A stretch of DNA of 64,000 nt, from assembly GCA_013423325.1 (NCBI GenBank), contig BLJB01000010.1, positions 1 through 64,000 of the forward strand. Reading direction: 5' to 3'. Below are positions 22,025 to 32,310 of the stretch, piece by piece (within the stretch, counting starts at the first letter, position 1; each line of letters starts with the position of its first letter). This stretch comes from Usnea hakonensis. Its lineage: Eukaryota; Ascomycota; Lecanoromycetes; Lecanorales; Parmeliaceae. Position numbers and translations under genes: made by a program. The notes under the pieces were generated by a model. The model did not search any database and was not told where the DNA came from. It worked only from the letters and a program-made list of their open reading frames with translations.

Positions 22025-22560
22025 ATGTCTTCCTTTCATCAAGTCGAGGACGGCTGGGCAGGAGTCTGGTGCCGCCTAAAGCACACAGAAGGAGAAGTAC
22101 TCCCTGCGGTAGCTTCTCAATCGCCGCAGCTACTCAAGATTTCTGGTATCCCTCAAGAAACGCTCGAATTTTCCGGTATCACTTTGCTCAAAGACCTCCT
22201 CTGTGTTGGACATAATCTACAAGATCACGTTTTCTTCGGCAACCCTATGTTATGTCGACCCATCTACCACGTCCGCAGCCTTGAACAATCCTGAGCTCGA
22301 CACCGAGATCATATAGAAATACATCAAACAGACTACCAGATGTCTCTCAAATCCTTTGCTTTCAGTCCTGGGCTGGAAAACGTTCCCTCAGGCGGAGCGT
22401 GCGGATTTCTCAGCCGCGACCCAAAAAGCCTTGGGTGCTCTCCCTGCTGATTGGCCCGAGTTCAAGTTCTATTACCACCGGCACCGGCTCGATGGAAAGG
22501 ATCCAGCTATCTAAGTCATAGCTTCAGCGTCAGAAGGCTCGATTAGCAAATCATTGGCAT
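22025..22560 (+). pseudogene. Fragment of a GMC oxidoreductase (broken)
   Basis: The translated segment carries an unmistakable part of a glucose-methanol-choline oxidoreductase: SQSPQLLKISGI (the GMC second-signature region), then ITLLKDLLCVGHNLQDHV. After a frame change near 22270-22290 it continues with NNPELDTEII, an in-frame TAG near 22311, and then LGWKTFPQAE and LGALPADWPEF, all in family order. The N-terminal FAD-binding half and the C-terminal catalytic His/Asn part are absent, so this is a relic. Intact members are secreted or cytosolic flavoenzymes oxidising alcohols and are common in metabolite clusters. It stands about 1.2 kb from the intact O-methyltransferase. Confidence 0.8.
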
Positions 22561-22694
22561 ATCTTCAGTCAGGTTGATTGCTGCTCCAGTCGCAGCAATT
22601 GACTTGTGGTGCAGCCATTGTCATGTTGCTCTCATTGGCGATCAATTGCTTACAAGTATACCCACACTTACTCGTACCTAGTATATTCCGCGAT

Positions 22695-22760
22695 ACCAAA
22701 CGATACCCCATTCCAGTATGCGTCGTGGAACAAGGCTCTGCTTCTATCTGAGGCGCCTTT
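22695..22760 (+). pseudogene. Short stray O-methyltransferase fragment
   Basis: About 50-55 bp here closely match positions 24436-24490 inside the intact O-methyltransferase. Both read NDTPFQYA, followed by similar bases up to CTTCTAT/TTTCTAT. The surrounding sequence shows no further similarity that I could follow. It is best explained as the remnant of a second methyltransferase copy or of a partial duplication. Confidence 0.6.
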
Positions 22761-23728
22761 TACGAAAAGACTTGCTTGGCAAAAACCTTATGTAAAATGA
22801 AGTATCTCCTTTCTATGATGTTCCTCGCAGATACTCTTTCCAAGAAGCCATATAGCAATACATGGGTCATAGTACATAGCTTACACACATAAATTGTACA
22901 CTTGGAGTTTATGGATGTCGGGGTCCAATTTTCTTTAAAGGATTGTTTTACAACCCTGTCCACAAAGTGTGATAGGTAAGGTAGTGTGGAAGGGTCAAGT
23001 CATTTGGGGCCTTTTTGGGGGGTGGGGTTCGCCCTTAGATATTGAACACCATTTGGTTATTTGTTATGAGGTACAGGAGTGGTTTCTAAGCGTTGAGATT
23101 CTTTACTTGGAGACGGGATTCCGGCAAGTTGCATGTGCAAAGTACTGACAATGCCACCAAACGGGTGCCTTGAATCTACGCTACCAATGAGGACTATTTT
23201 GGATCATGCTTTGCTTTATGCAATGCAGCCAGAAACCTTATCTATGACGAAATACGCAACTTTCCATCTTCCGCTTGTTCCCTCTTTCTCCTCCAGAGCA
23301 GATCGTCTCCATTAGGCAAGTGTCTTGTCCCCAGTCCATTCGGCCATCAGCAGCTCCGAACTTCCCCTCCAATGTCCACCGTTCTCGGACATAGTCGCCT
23401 ATTTTGGCAACTGATAATGAACCAATCAAGCGTATAGTTGCTAATTGACCTGCATACACCTCTTGCCCCGGGCGTACCAGCTGCAAATTGGTGCCCCAAG
23501 TTTCTTCACGTTTAATGCACGGAAATGATAAACATGATGATATGATACCTCGGACACTTTTCGTCTCTTATTTCGAACAAGGCTCCGATATTCCTGCTCA
23601 TCTTCTGGCCCGTTCTCTGCAAAAAAAAATCCTCTCGACTTTAGAGCTGTAAGAGCTCACTAGGGTATCACACGCAACATTGCAAAACTCTCTTGTTCAC
23701 TTTCCATTTACCGTCAAACAACCTCATT
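22761..23728. other. Intergenic region before the O-methyltransferase
   Basis: A minus-strand frame at 23238-23486 reads as plausible protein (RPGQEVYAGQLATIRLIGSL) but has no ATG at its beginning and no family I recognise; it may be another gene remnant. The last 200 bp should hold the methyltransferase promoter. Confidence 0.35.
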
Positions 23729-25207
23729 ATGGCGACTCTACTTGACACTCCACAGATTTCGGCGATTGTGGCGGAAATTGATAGTGCTACGAAAGCTATT
23801 CAAGACTCGGACGTAGCAAAAGGCTCGGCGCGAAAGAGGGCACTCGCAGCAGCAAAAAATCTGGTGATTGCCTTGGAAAGCCCGATCGAGATGATTTATC
23901 AGCATGCTTTCAACGTAAATGTTTCCTTTCGCTCCCAAGGGGCCAAGCAAAGACGTGAAGGGTGATCTGACCTATCTTACCAAGGGTCCGGATAGATTAT
24001 GCGTCAGACTCGCTGTCAACCTTCGTATCTTCCATCTGCTGGCAGCTAGAGAAGCCCGCCCAATATCTGCTGAAGAGCTTGCCTCCCTCTGTGGAGCAGA
24101 GCATCTGTTTATTGGTTAGTGATAGCAGTCTTGACCTGAATCGGGTGGAAAGTGACTGAATGCGCCTCGTAGTGCGAATTATGCGAGTACTGATTACAGC
24201 AAACTTCGTCCAAGAGGCTGGCGAAGAATCCTACGTCGCTAATCCTGCGACGAAGGCTATGACTGTTCCCGCCATGGAAGCTGCTGTCAAACACACGTCG
24301 GTTTGCACGGTTCCAAAAAAGTTCCAAAGTGTGCCAGAATAGCTCACCAGCTCTTCTAGGTTCGATTATGCCTTCCAGATTTTCCCCAAGATGACGGCAT
24401 ATTTCGAGACACGCGGATACAAGTGTCCAGCGGACCCAAATGATACTCCGTTCCAGTATGCGTTTGGAACAAAGCTCGGTTTCTATGAATATTTGGAGCA
24501 AGATTCCAACAGCTTCAAAGACTTTGACACCTTCGCTACCGCCAACAAGCTTAATAGGCCGATTTTCGCGAACTGGTTCCCAGTCCAGGAGCGGATAATA
24601 GATGGGTTTGATCAAGGGAAGGAGAACAGCAACGTTCTGATGGTTGACATAGGAGGGGGTTTAGGCCATGACCTGGAAAGATTCAAAAGAACGTTTCCTC
24701 AAGCTGGCGGGCGTTTAATACTCCAGGATCTTGCCCGCACGGTTGCTGATGCGGTGGTAGTTGAGGGTATTGAAGCTATGGCGTATGACTTCTTTACTCC
24801 ACAGCCTGTCAAAGGTTAGTATCCGCCTTTCCGGAGCAGTAGGGTTGTCGCTAACGCTAAATACTGCTTCCGGCTCAGCGGCCCGCACATACCTTTTCCA
24901 CCATGTTTTGCACAATTGGCCAGATTGCAAAGTCCAAGAGTTTCTGAAAAACACGGTCGCGGCCATGACGCCGAATTATTCGAAACTTATTCTTAATGAG
25001 TATATCTTGCCAGCGACAAATTGCCCCCGCGCTCCAAGCTGGGCGGATATAGTCATGATGGCGGATTTTTCGGCGTGCGAGCGCTCAGAAAAGCAGTGGC
25101 GCGAGCTGCTCGGGTCTGTGGGGCTGCAAGAGGTGACCTTCTGGTTACCGCCGGACAGTATCGATGGTGTCATAGAAGCTGTACTTGGCGATGTCTCAGC
25201 GAAATGA
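23729..25207 (+). CDS. SAM-dependent O-methyltransferase (COMT-like)
   Basis: Five exons (23729-23914, 23985-24114, 24173-24296, 24360-24814, 24879-25207; introns 58-70 bp, consistent phases) give 407 residues. The N-terminal dimerisation region includes LCVRLAVNLRIFHLL and RIMRVLITANFVQE; the catalytic Rossmann domain has motif I as VDIGGGLGHDLERF, then GGRLILQDLARTV and AYDFFTPQPVK. The block TYLFHHVLHNWPD carries the usual catalytic His. Such enzymes methylate hydroxyl groups of small aromatic or polyketide metabolites. One donor (GTCGGT at 24297) is non-consensus but restores the family sequence AAVKHTFDYAFQIF exactly. The P450 gene starts about 410 bp downstream on the same strand, and methyltransferase and GMC relics lie upstream, suggesting a shared small-molecule pathway. 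Confidence 0.88.
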
Positions 25208-25616
25208 GCAGCTGAAATCGTAGCACAGTCAGGAAAAAATAGGCGAGGGGAGGGATGCTGATGGAAATCATTGGTCGCGAAAGAAGGATCTGTATCGTGA
25301 CGACAATTTATTGATAAGAGCTGCATACCGTTGGGAATTACCGGAAATTCTATCGACGAGGCAGCGATCGCAGCCATGCTAGCGGCTAGAGTTTCCCATT
25401 ATCAGAGCATAAAGTATGCAAATCATTTCTCGCGGCCGATCACGATCTCGCATGGAATTTGAATCGAACCCCGCACACCCCCAAAACAAGGAAAGCCAAC
25501 AAATAATACCATTGTGCCAGCGCCATTAAAAATGGAACCTCATACGAGACACATTGTGTACAGTATACTATCTGGCCCCTTCGCAATTCGCAAACCGTCT
25601 TACATTGGTTCGAACC
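25208..25616. other. Intergenic region, P450 promoter
   Basis: It separates the methyltransferase stop from the P450 start. A tRNA-like box arrangement on the minus strand near 25430-25500 does not fold (see rejected items). Nothing else was recognised. Confidence 0.45.
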
Positions 25617-27231
25617 ATGACGATTGTCAATTTTGGCGCCATTTGCGCCACCGTGGGTCTTCTCCTTCTACTCGTCTCTAAGCTTGTGGCGTCCAGAAAC
25701 CGCAAACTAGAAGCCGCACGTCGAGGATGTGGTCACCTGCCTGTCGTGCCCGGAAACGATTTCCTGGGTATCACCAGGTTTCGACAATCCCTACAAGCGA
25801 GGCGCGAAAAGCGAGCATTGCCATGGATGCTGGACCTTATGGATTCAGCCGGCCATGACGTCCACACCGCCAAAGATACAATCGTCGGACACAGTTTCAT
25901 CTGGACTCGTGATACGGAGAACTCAAGGGCCGTCCTCGCAGCTCAAGCGGATGATTTTGACATTGGCCGCACACGGCAGGAAAGTCTACTGTGTGTCATT
26001 GGGAGCGGCATATTCACAAGAACCGGCCATCCTTGGCGAGAATCGCGTGCTTTCCTCCGGCCGCAATTTGTGCGCGAGCAAGTGTCAAGCTTTGACCCGA
26101 TTGAAGACCATGTCCAAGCCTTACTCAAGGTGATCAAGGAACACGACGACGGATGGACATCCAGTTTTGACATCCAACCCCTCATATTCAACTTCACCTT
26201 GGATGTGGCTACCGAGTTCTTATTCGGCATATCAGCCAATGCTCAAGCGGCTTTATCCGCCGGCGACTTTGCTCAGGCCGCCGGATTCCACTACCACTTT
26301 GATAGCGCTGCAACGTACTTTGGCGTCCGTGGATTACTTGGACGATTTGTTTGGATGTACAACCCGAAGAAGTTCCAGAAGCACTGCGATGCAATTCACG
26401 CTTACGCCGACGGGTACGTCCACGCGGCTATTGAGCGGCAGCAACAGCGTAAACAGCAAGGAGTGGCAGACGAAAAGTCCAGATTTGTCCTGCTCGACGA
26501 GCTCGTCGATATCACCCATGATCGCATTCGTTTGCGTAGTGAATGCCTCAACGTTTTGGGCGCAGCCCGGACCAGCACCGCTTCGCTGATCCAGTGGGTT
26601 TTCTATTTCTTAGCACGCCATCCATCGACGTTCGACAAACTCCGCACAATCATTCTCTCAGACTTTGGCAGTTTCGAAAACCGGGAGACAATTACCTTCG
26701 AAGGTCTCAAGCGTTGCGATTTTCTGACCCATTGCATCAACGAAACCCTTCGCATTAGCCCAGTCATTCCCGTCCACATAAGAGCTGCGGCACGAGATAC
26801 TACACTTCCAAGAGGTGGAGGTCCCAACGGGAAAGACCCAATCTTCGTTCCCAAAGGCATGGAAATCCGTCAAGTATTCTATGGTATATGTATGCAAAAG
26901 GATATCTGGGGAGAAGACACTGCAACGTTCAGACCGGAACGATTTGAAAATCGCAAGCTATCATCCGAATGGATACCGTTTGGTAGTGGGCCGAGGATGT
27001 GTCTTGGCCGTAAGTGATATTATTGGCTCTTTAGAAACCAGAATGCTGATATGGTCAGAATCCCTTGCCCTAACTATAACATCTTACCTCATCGTTCGCT
27101 TCCTGCAAAAATTCGACAGACTGGAGAACACAGATGCCCCTGGTCCCATCAAGTACGAATGGAGTATATCGAATCGCAGCGCCAACGGTGTCAATGTCCG
27201 ACTGCACACGGCGTTAGATCAAGAGAAATAG
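25617..27231 (+). CDS. Cytochrome P450, CYP52-like, atypical I-helix
   Basis: Two exons (25617-27009, 27059-27231) give 521 residues. An N-terminal membrane anchor (FGAICATVGLLLLLVSKLVA) places it in the ER membrane. Family landmarks are the helix C region GHPWRESRAFLRPQFVREQV (typical of CYP52-related alkane/fatty-acid hydroxylases), ExxR as NETLR, FRPERFEN, and the heme-binding loop FGSGPRMCLG with its Cys ligand. The intron falls just after the heme Cys. The I-helix reads GAARTSTASL where CYP52-type enzymes have AGRDTTASL, so the conserved acid is replaced by Thr. This may change oxygen activation or mark an enzyme with unusual chemistry. The ATG at 25617 is used because it directly precedes the anchor. 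The same-strand methyltransferase neighbour suggests joint function, by inference. Confidence 0.88.
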
Positions 27232-29390
27232 GAGCACGAAAGTCTAGCGAGCCGAGCCAGTCTTGAACAGCCACGCAAAGAGCGCAGTCACCCAGCATCA
27301 TGCTCCGTCGCACATCATAATATCGCCTAGGCCGAGCACCGAAATCGTAGCATCTATCCTGATACTCTGCTAGACCCAATGAATTATTCACTCCTCTTCC
27401 TGAAAGCTTCCTTGACCTATCCTTAGCTAGACTCATGGTACGATGATCTATCCGCATAGAGCTAAGCCGGTCAGCAGTATAGAACGAGGAAACAGCAGCA
27501 ACGAGTAACACCGTTCTAGATCGCCGTCCCAGGTTCCTCCTCCAAGCAGCAAGACTAGTAACAAATCAATGAAATCACATGCCCCTCAATTGAGTTTGTC
27601 AAAGGGTTTGAGAAATGGGCAGATAGAATGAGAAGCGTAGCGACAAGGGACCCGATTTTGTGACATATATGAAAATTACACGTGTAATAACCCTGTCGAT
27701 ATACAACATCTGCAAAGGCGTGAGGCTTTGTATTTGACTCAAAGTGCTCTGATGATTGACGCAAGAAGCATTCAATGCGGACCAGCGTGGTGGCATTCTG
27801 ACGCAACGTTGCAGATGATGATGGATCGCAATTGCTTAACCATGATCAACAGTGTGGAAGGCCTTCTTTCATGCAGAGCAAAAATAATGTGCCCGAAACT
27901 GTGGACAAAGATCTGAATGAATTGAGTATGCACATGCTGATGAATTAAGCGGAAGGTTGCGATGCAGGCCTGCATGTAAGACCGCGTCGTAAGAGATGTC
28001 GCGCTGGCTGACAGTCTCTACGCTTTGTGATGCACTGCCAACATCGAAATCACGCCTTCTTGATCAATTGGGTACGACTTAGCGATCTTAAGGCTGAGTT
28101 CTCCAATGTTCCTGCTGATGTTATATTCAGCTGCTTGTAACCATCCGTCTCTTTCGATGTGTCTGCAGCATCGCAACGGTCATAGTCACGAGTTCCGATC
28201 AGGCTTTCAAGTAATGTCGCTCCACCCCGCCTGGCGAAGGCGACTGACACGACTTGAGGCCTTGGTCTGGACCAAAGACAAGATTATCCAATTGTCAGCA
28301 TGGCTTGACAGAGCCGTATCACAGCAGCCGCCTCATCAGCCGTTGCTGCTGTCGATTTCACCGCTTCTTATTCTATTCACCGGTCACTGAGGTCCGTTCT
28401 TGAAACTGGACCATGCCGTATCCATCATGTTAGGGCTAGGGCTATGCAAGCCGCCTCACCCAGCCCGAGGCGGCCAGAAATGGTCGTACGAGGGTACTTT
28501 TCAACAAAAAGCCTCCAAGTAGGCCAACAACCCCAAGAACTGTCCACCCGGACCTCCGAACCACCTCTCAAATGATCCATCAACGAAAAAAGCCCCGCTA
28601 GTATGCCAAACCAAATACCAAAAGCGCCCTGAGCGGATGGATTGCCTGAACGCATCTCCATCACAACCTCCTACTTGAATTTCTCATCCTAGGCCGTCTG
28701 CTACTCTACACTCCCAAGCATGCATATGACGCAAGGCCTTCGCTATCTTCTGCAGTCTTGTATAGTCGTGGCTCAATTGTCGGTAGATGATGCTTCACCT
28801 TCAGATGTGCGATTGGTGGTAGTGGGGAGAAGACGAGATGGGGGACGGCTGTTGGGATATTGCGGGGGGAGAACGCTCTTTCTCGGAGCATATAAATTGC
28901 GAACTTGTGTTGGGTAATGGGTTGATTGATGAGATGCAAGGAGGAAGGAGATGATCTGGCCTGACGGTTAGGGGGAGACTGGCGCTTGGCAGAGTTTGCG
29001 GGGTTGTGTGCCGCGGTCGTCATCAGATGGAAAACACAGCATGGCTTTCGATGAGAGTGAGTAGAGATTTGCATTCGCTAAAGCTAACTTTTTCCCCACC
29101 ACTGAGCCTGCTACTCGTATATGAATGTGATTGGTGTAGCTGCAGCCAAGCAAATCAACCATAAAATACTGACTTGAACGCACCTGGCAATGGGATTTTT
29201 GTCTCCGCCTGATGGTCCCGATGTTGCAAGTGTATGTAAGCGTACAGGGATGTCATGCGGTCCAGAGACTCTAAATTATTGCCTTGGGGTGTTGACGGAG
29301 TTGTGTGAAATCAATCTTGGCCGTGCTCCAACTCAGGGAAATGAAGGGTCTGATTCTAGCGCCTCGAAAAACTTGCTGCTGGTTTGGGAA
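27232..29390. other. Long intergenic region (about 2.2 kb)
   Basis: No confident gene. A minus-strand frame at 28425-28664 has a hydrophobic stretch (GAFGIWFGILAGLFSLMDHL) and could be a piece of a membrane protein, but it has no neighbours in frame and no family assignment. No RNA gene or repeat was recognised. Confidence 0.4.
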
Positions 29391-30806
29391 TCAGGTATCA
29401 TCATCTCCGGCCAGTTTTTGGTCCAACAACGCCTTCTTGACGTAGTGATCTAAGAGAAGAGAGGCATCACTAGGCTTCACGGTACCACCATCGCCCGCTC
29501 CAGAATCGTGCTTGGAGAAGTTCTTCGTCTTATCTCCTTGCATTCTCCCGCCCTGAAACACCTTCCAATCTGCTGGCAGAGGGACCTGCGATTTTGACTC
29601 TGGCCATGGAAACGCCTTCTTCCAAATCGCTCGCTTTTTCTCTGCAGGAGTGGGATTGTCGTTTGGTGGGTAATCGCGGATAATGCGCCAGACTTTCTTC
29701 ACCCATTTTCCTGCGGAGTCCATCTCGAACATAAACTTTTCTTTGTCAATGGGGCGACCACAGTCAAAGAGCTCTATGGGCAAAGTCTTAGGTCCACGTG
29801 ATTCCTCGAAATAGGACTCAGAGAGCAGTCTTCCAGGCACAAACATAGCACGGTCCGGGTCCGTGAGACCGTGCGTGAGGTGATAATCAGCATATCTGAG
29901 ATAAGAGCTGTTTTGACTGTTCTTGGATGCCGTCGAGAGGCCAACGTAGTGACTGATGACAGCTTCAAGACCATCAGGAAATTCGCTGCAGCAGGAGATG
30001 ACGATTTTGAAGTCTCGCAACAATGGTTGATAGTCCAAGAAGTCGACTTTCATGACCGGAACCCGCTTGGGAATCTGTCTGTGCATAATCCGCAATGCTT
30101 CTTCCTCTTTATCTTCATCACCATGGACTGAACTGTCAGAATCGTCAGATTCGACCATTGGTGTTCTCGATGCTCGAGGCATAATCGCATGCGGAATTCC
30201 AGCCGTTGGAATCACTCCATCCAACCCGATTTGAGATGTGGTGGTAGTAGGGTGCATCGGGAATTTGGTGATTCGCTTGACCTCATCGATGTTTGCCAAT
30301 AGAAGAGTGATGGAGAAGCTGTAGTCAGCTGTAATTGAGGCTGGGATTACATCCGGGACAGCATATTCCAGACCAGTACTACTCTCAAGCTCTTTGTTCA
30401 TCCAGTATATTCTGTGCGGAAGCAGTGCAACTGTATTATGATTGTTGGAAAAGGTGACAATCAGAAATTCGGAAGCTTCGCGTTGAGCCGGCATTACGTG
30501 ACACTGAGAGCGCTTGATTTCTTGTCCCTCAGAATCGCATACAACCTCCTCGAACGCAGTGACTATGCTAAAGGTCACATAGGAGATATCTTCAGTTGAC
30601 GTTTCGAAGTATCGGTCGGCATATGATCTTTCGAAGGGACCATTACCCAGGTACAACGCACCGTCGCAGATAGCATCTTTCCATGCCCGGACTACGGGAC
30701 GGTTTTTTAGCAGATTAAAAATACGGGCTTTGTGGCAGTGGATCTCTTCTTCGCGCGTTAGACTGGCATAAGCTTCAGCTTCGGCTTCGGCACTGGTTCC
30801 TTCCAT
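29391..30806 (-). CDS. Hypothetical protein, unknown family
   Basis: Single-exon frame of 471 codons with a good ATG at 30806. I do not recognise a domain. Visible traits are an Ala/Glu repeat at the N-terminus (AEAEAEAYA), an ordered-looking region at about residues 20-180, an acidic Asp/Ser linker near 220-240 (ESDDSDSSVHGDEDKEEE), a second ordered part to about 400, and a Lys/Asp-rich tail. There is no signal peptide or membrane segment, so it is probably cytosolic or nuclear. Its length and normal codon use argue that it is real. It is divergent from the gene at 31238, with about 430 bp shared between them. Confidence 0.65.
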   Translation of the reverse strand: MEGTSAEAEAEAYASLTREEEIHCHKARIFNLLKNRPVVRAWKDAICDGALYLGNGPFERSYADRYFETSTEDISYVTFSIVTAFEEVVCDSEGQEIKRSQCHVMPAQREASEFLIVTFSNNHNTVALLPHRIYWMNKELESSTGLEYAVPDVIPASITADYSFSITLLLANIDEVKRITKFPMHPTTTTSQIGLDGVIPTAGIPHAIMPRASRTPMVESDDSDSSVHGDEDKEEEALRIMHRQIPKRVPVMKVDFLDYQPLLRDFKIVISCCSEFPDGLEAVISHYVGLSTASKNSQNSSYLRYADYHLTHGLTDPDRAMFVPGRLLSESYFEESRGPKTLPIELFDCGRPIDKEKFMFEMDSAGKWVKKVWRIIRDYPPNDNPTPAEKKRAIWKKAFPWPESKSQVPLPADWKVFQGGRMQGDKTKNFSKHDSGAGDGGTVKPSDASLLLDHYVKKALLDQKLAGDDDT

Positions 30807-31237
30807 GATCTTGGTGCCAATGACTTGTTCCGTACGACTTGGCCATTATTAGCAGAGACCTCATTGTGCAGCGGGTCCTGTTGAATGAAAATGGCTAGCA
30901 TACCGCTTCAGACAAGACTAGCAACAGTTCAAGCAGAGATGCAAGAACTGCTTCTGACAAAGTCAAGTCTAATTTGGTATCAAGATCGAATCGTGCTCGA
31001 CAGCTAGAGACCGGGATCATGTACTGTTGTATAAATCAGAATTCATGGCACAGCCCTTGGTGACGGGATAATTCAAGTGAGGTGAAATTTCTGGCGTCAT
31101 CCTCGTATCTTTGTTTACCGACCTCTCGTCCGAATGCTTTATCCAACCTTCACTTGATTTTCCATCATCGCTACTAGGATTTCTTTTTCAATTGATAAAA
31201 AACAAATCTAACACTCTACGTCGTTCGGGACGTGAAC
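30807..31237. promoter_or_regulatory. Divergent promoter region
   Basis: This segment separates two divergently transcribed genes of unknown function and must hold both promoters. No specific site was recognised. Confidence 0.4.
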
Positions 31238-32310
31238 ATGGAAAAATCTAAATATGGCCAAAAAGGAAACGTGAGGGGAAAGAACGGTCCTCGAGATTAC
31301 ATTTGCAACAGGGCAAGTGGGCTTTCTTCACGCCTTCAGACACAGCAGTCGACAGGACCAGATATCGCTTCGCAGACGGTAAGTTTTTCGCAACCCGCTC
31401 AAAAGGTTGGGATTACTTTGTCTGACTTATTGCAACCTCTGCTGACAATGGTCCTCAGAATATTTGCTGCTATTGCTGCGATACGTACTCTCAACAAGAC
31501 CGAATGGTCTTAACGAGATGCTGCAAAATTGCTATTGGATCTGGCTGCAACGCTCAACACATCGCTGAGTTCGGAAGCTGCTGGAACTGTGACGAGGAAC
31601 AAGTTACGAGCGAAGCAGCCTTCGTTGCAGAATCTCAGGTTTCTCATGACCGCAATTGTCATACCAAAGATCAGCCCCCACCTTTCTCGCAATCTGTCTT
31701 TCACCATTCAATACACCATGTTGGGAGCCAGCCAACAACAGCAACTGTTAACGCTCACAATACCAATAGCGGCGGATCCGCCACTGAAGGTTCCAACTCC
31801 ACCGGCGTCTTCAATATGCGAGGTTTTGCAGGATCTCAATTCTTGCACCCCATTTTCATCAGACTGCATGAAGATGAATCTACTTGGAAACTAGCCCAGT
31901 ATCAACGTCAAAATGCGGAAGAGAGTACGAAAAACGCCAAGGCTACATCACTATCTCCGCGCAATCTGATTGCTGAGCATATGCAGAACGGCGGCCTGGC
32001 TCGTAAAGGCTTAGACATGGCAAAGGCCAACAACATAGAAGAGCAAGAGTTCCTATACAATGGGTCTGAGTCCGACTACTTTGGCTTTTCCCCGGATGGA
32101 TCGCAGGACCAGCAGCATCTTCATGACTTGGCCCAAAAAGAGAACAGGTCAGGGGAAGCCAAAGAATACGTGATTGGAGCAATCAGGCATCTGGTAGAGG
32201 TCTGCAATGCGTATGGTGACGATATCGATGAAGCGGATAAGGTTGAGGTTATAGATGAAATTATAGGAGGTAAGATGCCCATCCGCCAAAGATGCTGCGT
32301 ATACCTCTAA
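31238..32310 (+). CDS. Hypothetical Cys-rich protein with CCxCC motif
   Basis: Two exons (31238-31378 and 31459-32310, intron GTAAGT..CTGAC..CTCAG, 80 bp) give 330 residues. Exon 2 opens with a compact cysteine cluster: ICCYCCDTY, then RCCKIAIGSGCNAQH, then GSCWNCDEE, that is, nine Cys and one His in about 45 residues, suggesting a small zinc-binding module. The rest is Asn/Ser/Gln-rich and disordered, with a short helical-looking C-terminus (EYVIGAIRHLVEVCNAYGDDIDEADKVEVI). The last residues, CCVYL, resemble a C-terminal lipidation box only loosely. The family is unknown. Confidence 0.6.

Noticed and set aside
25425..25510. tRNA-like A and B boxes on the minus strand upstream of the P450
   Set aside because: GGTTCGATTC and TGGCACAATGG occur, but neither the T-stem nor the acceptor stem pairs.
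28425..28664. Short hydrophobic frame as a membrane-protein gene
   Set aside because: Only 80 codons, no continuation in frame on either side and no motif.
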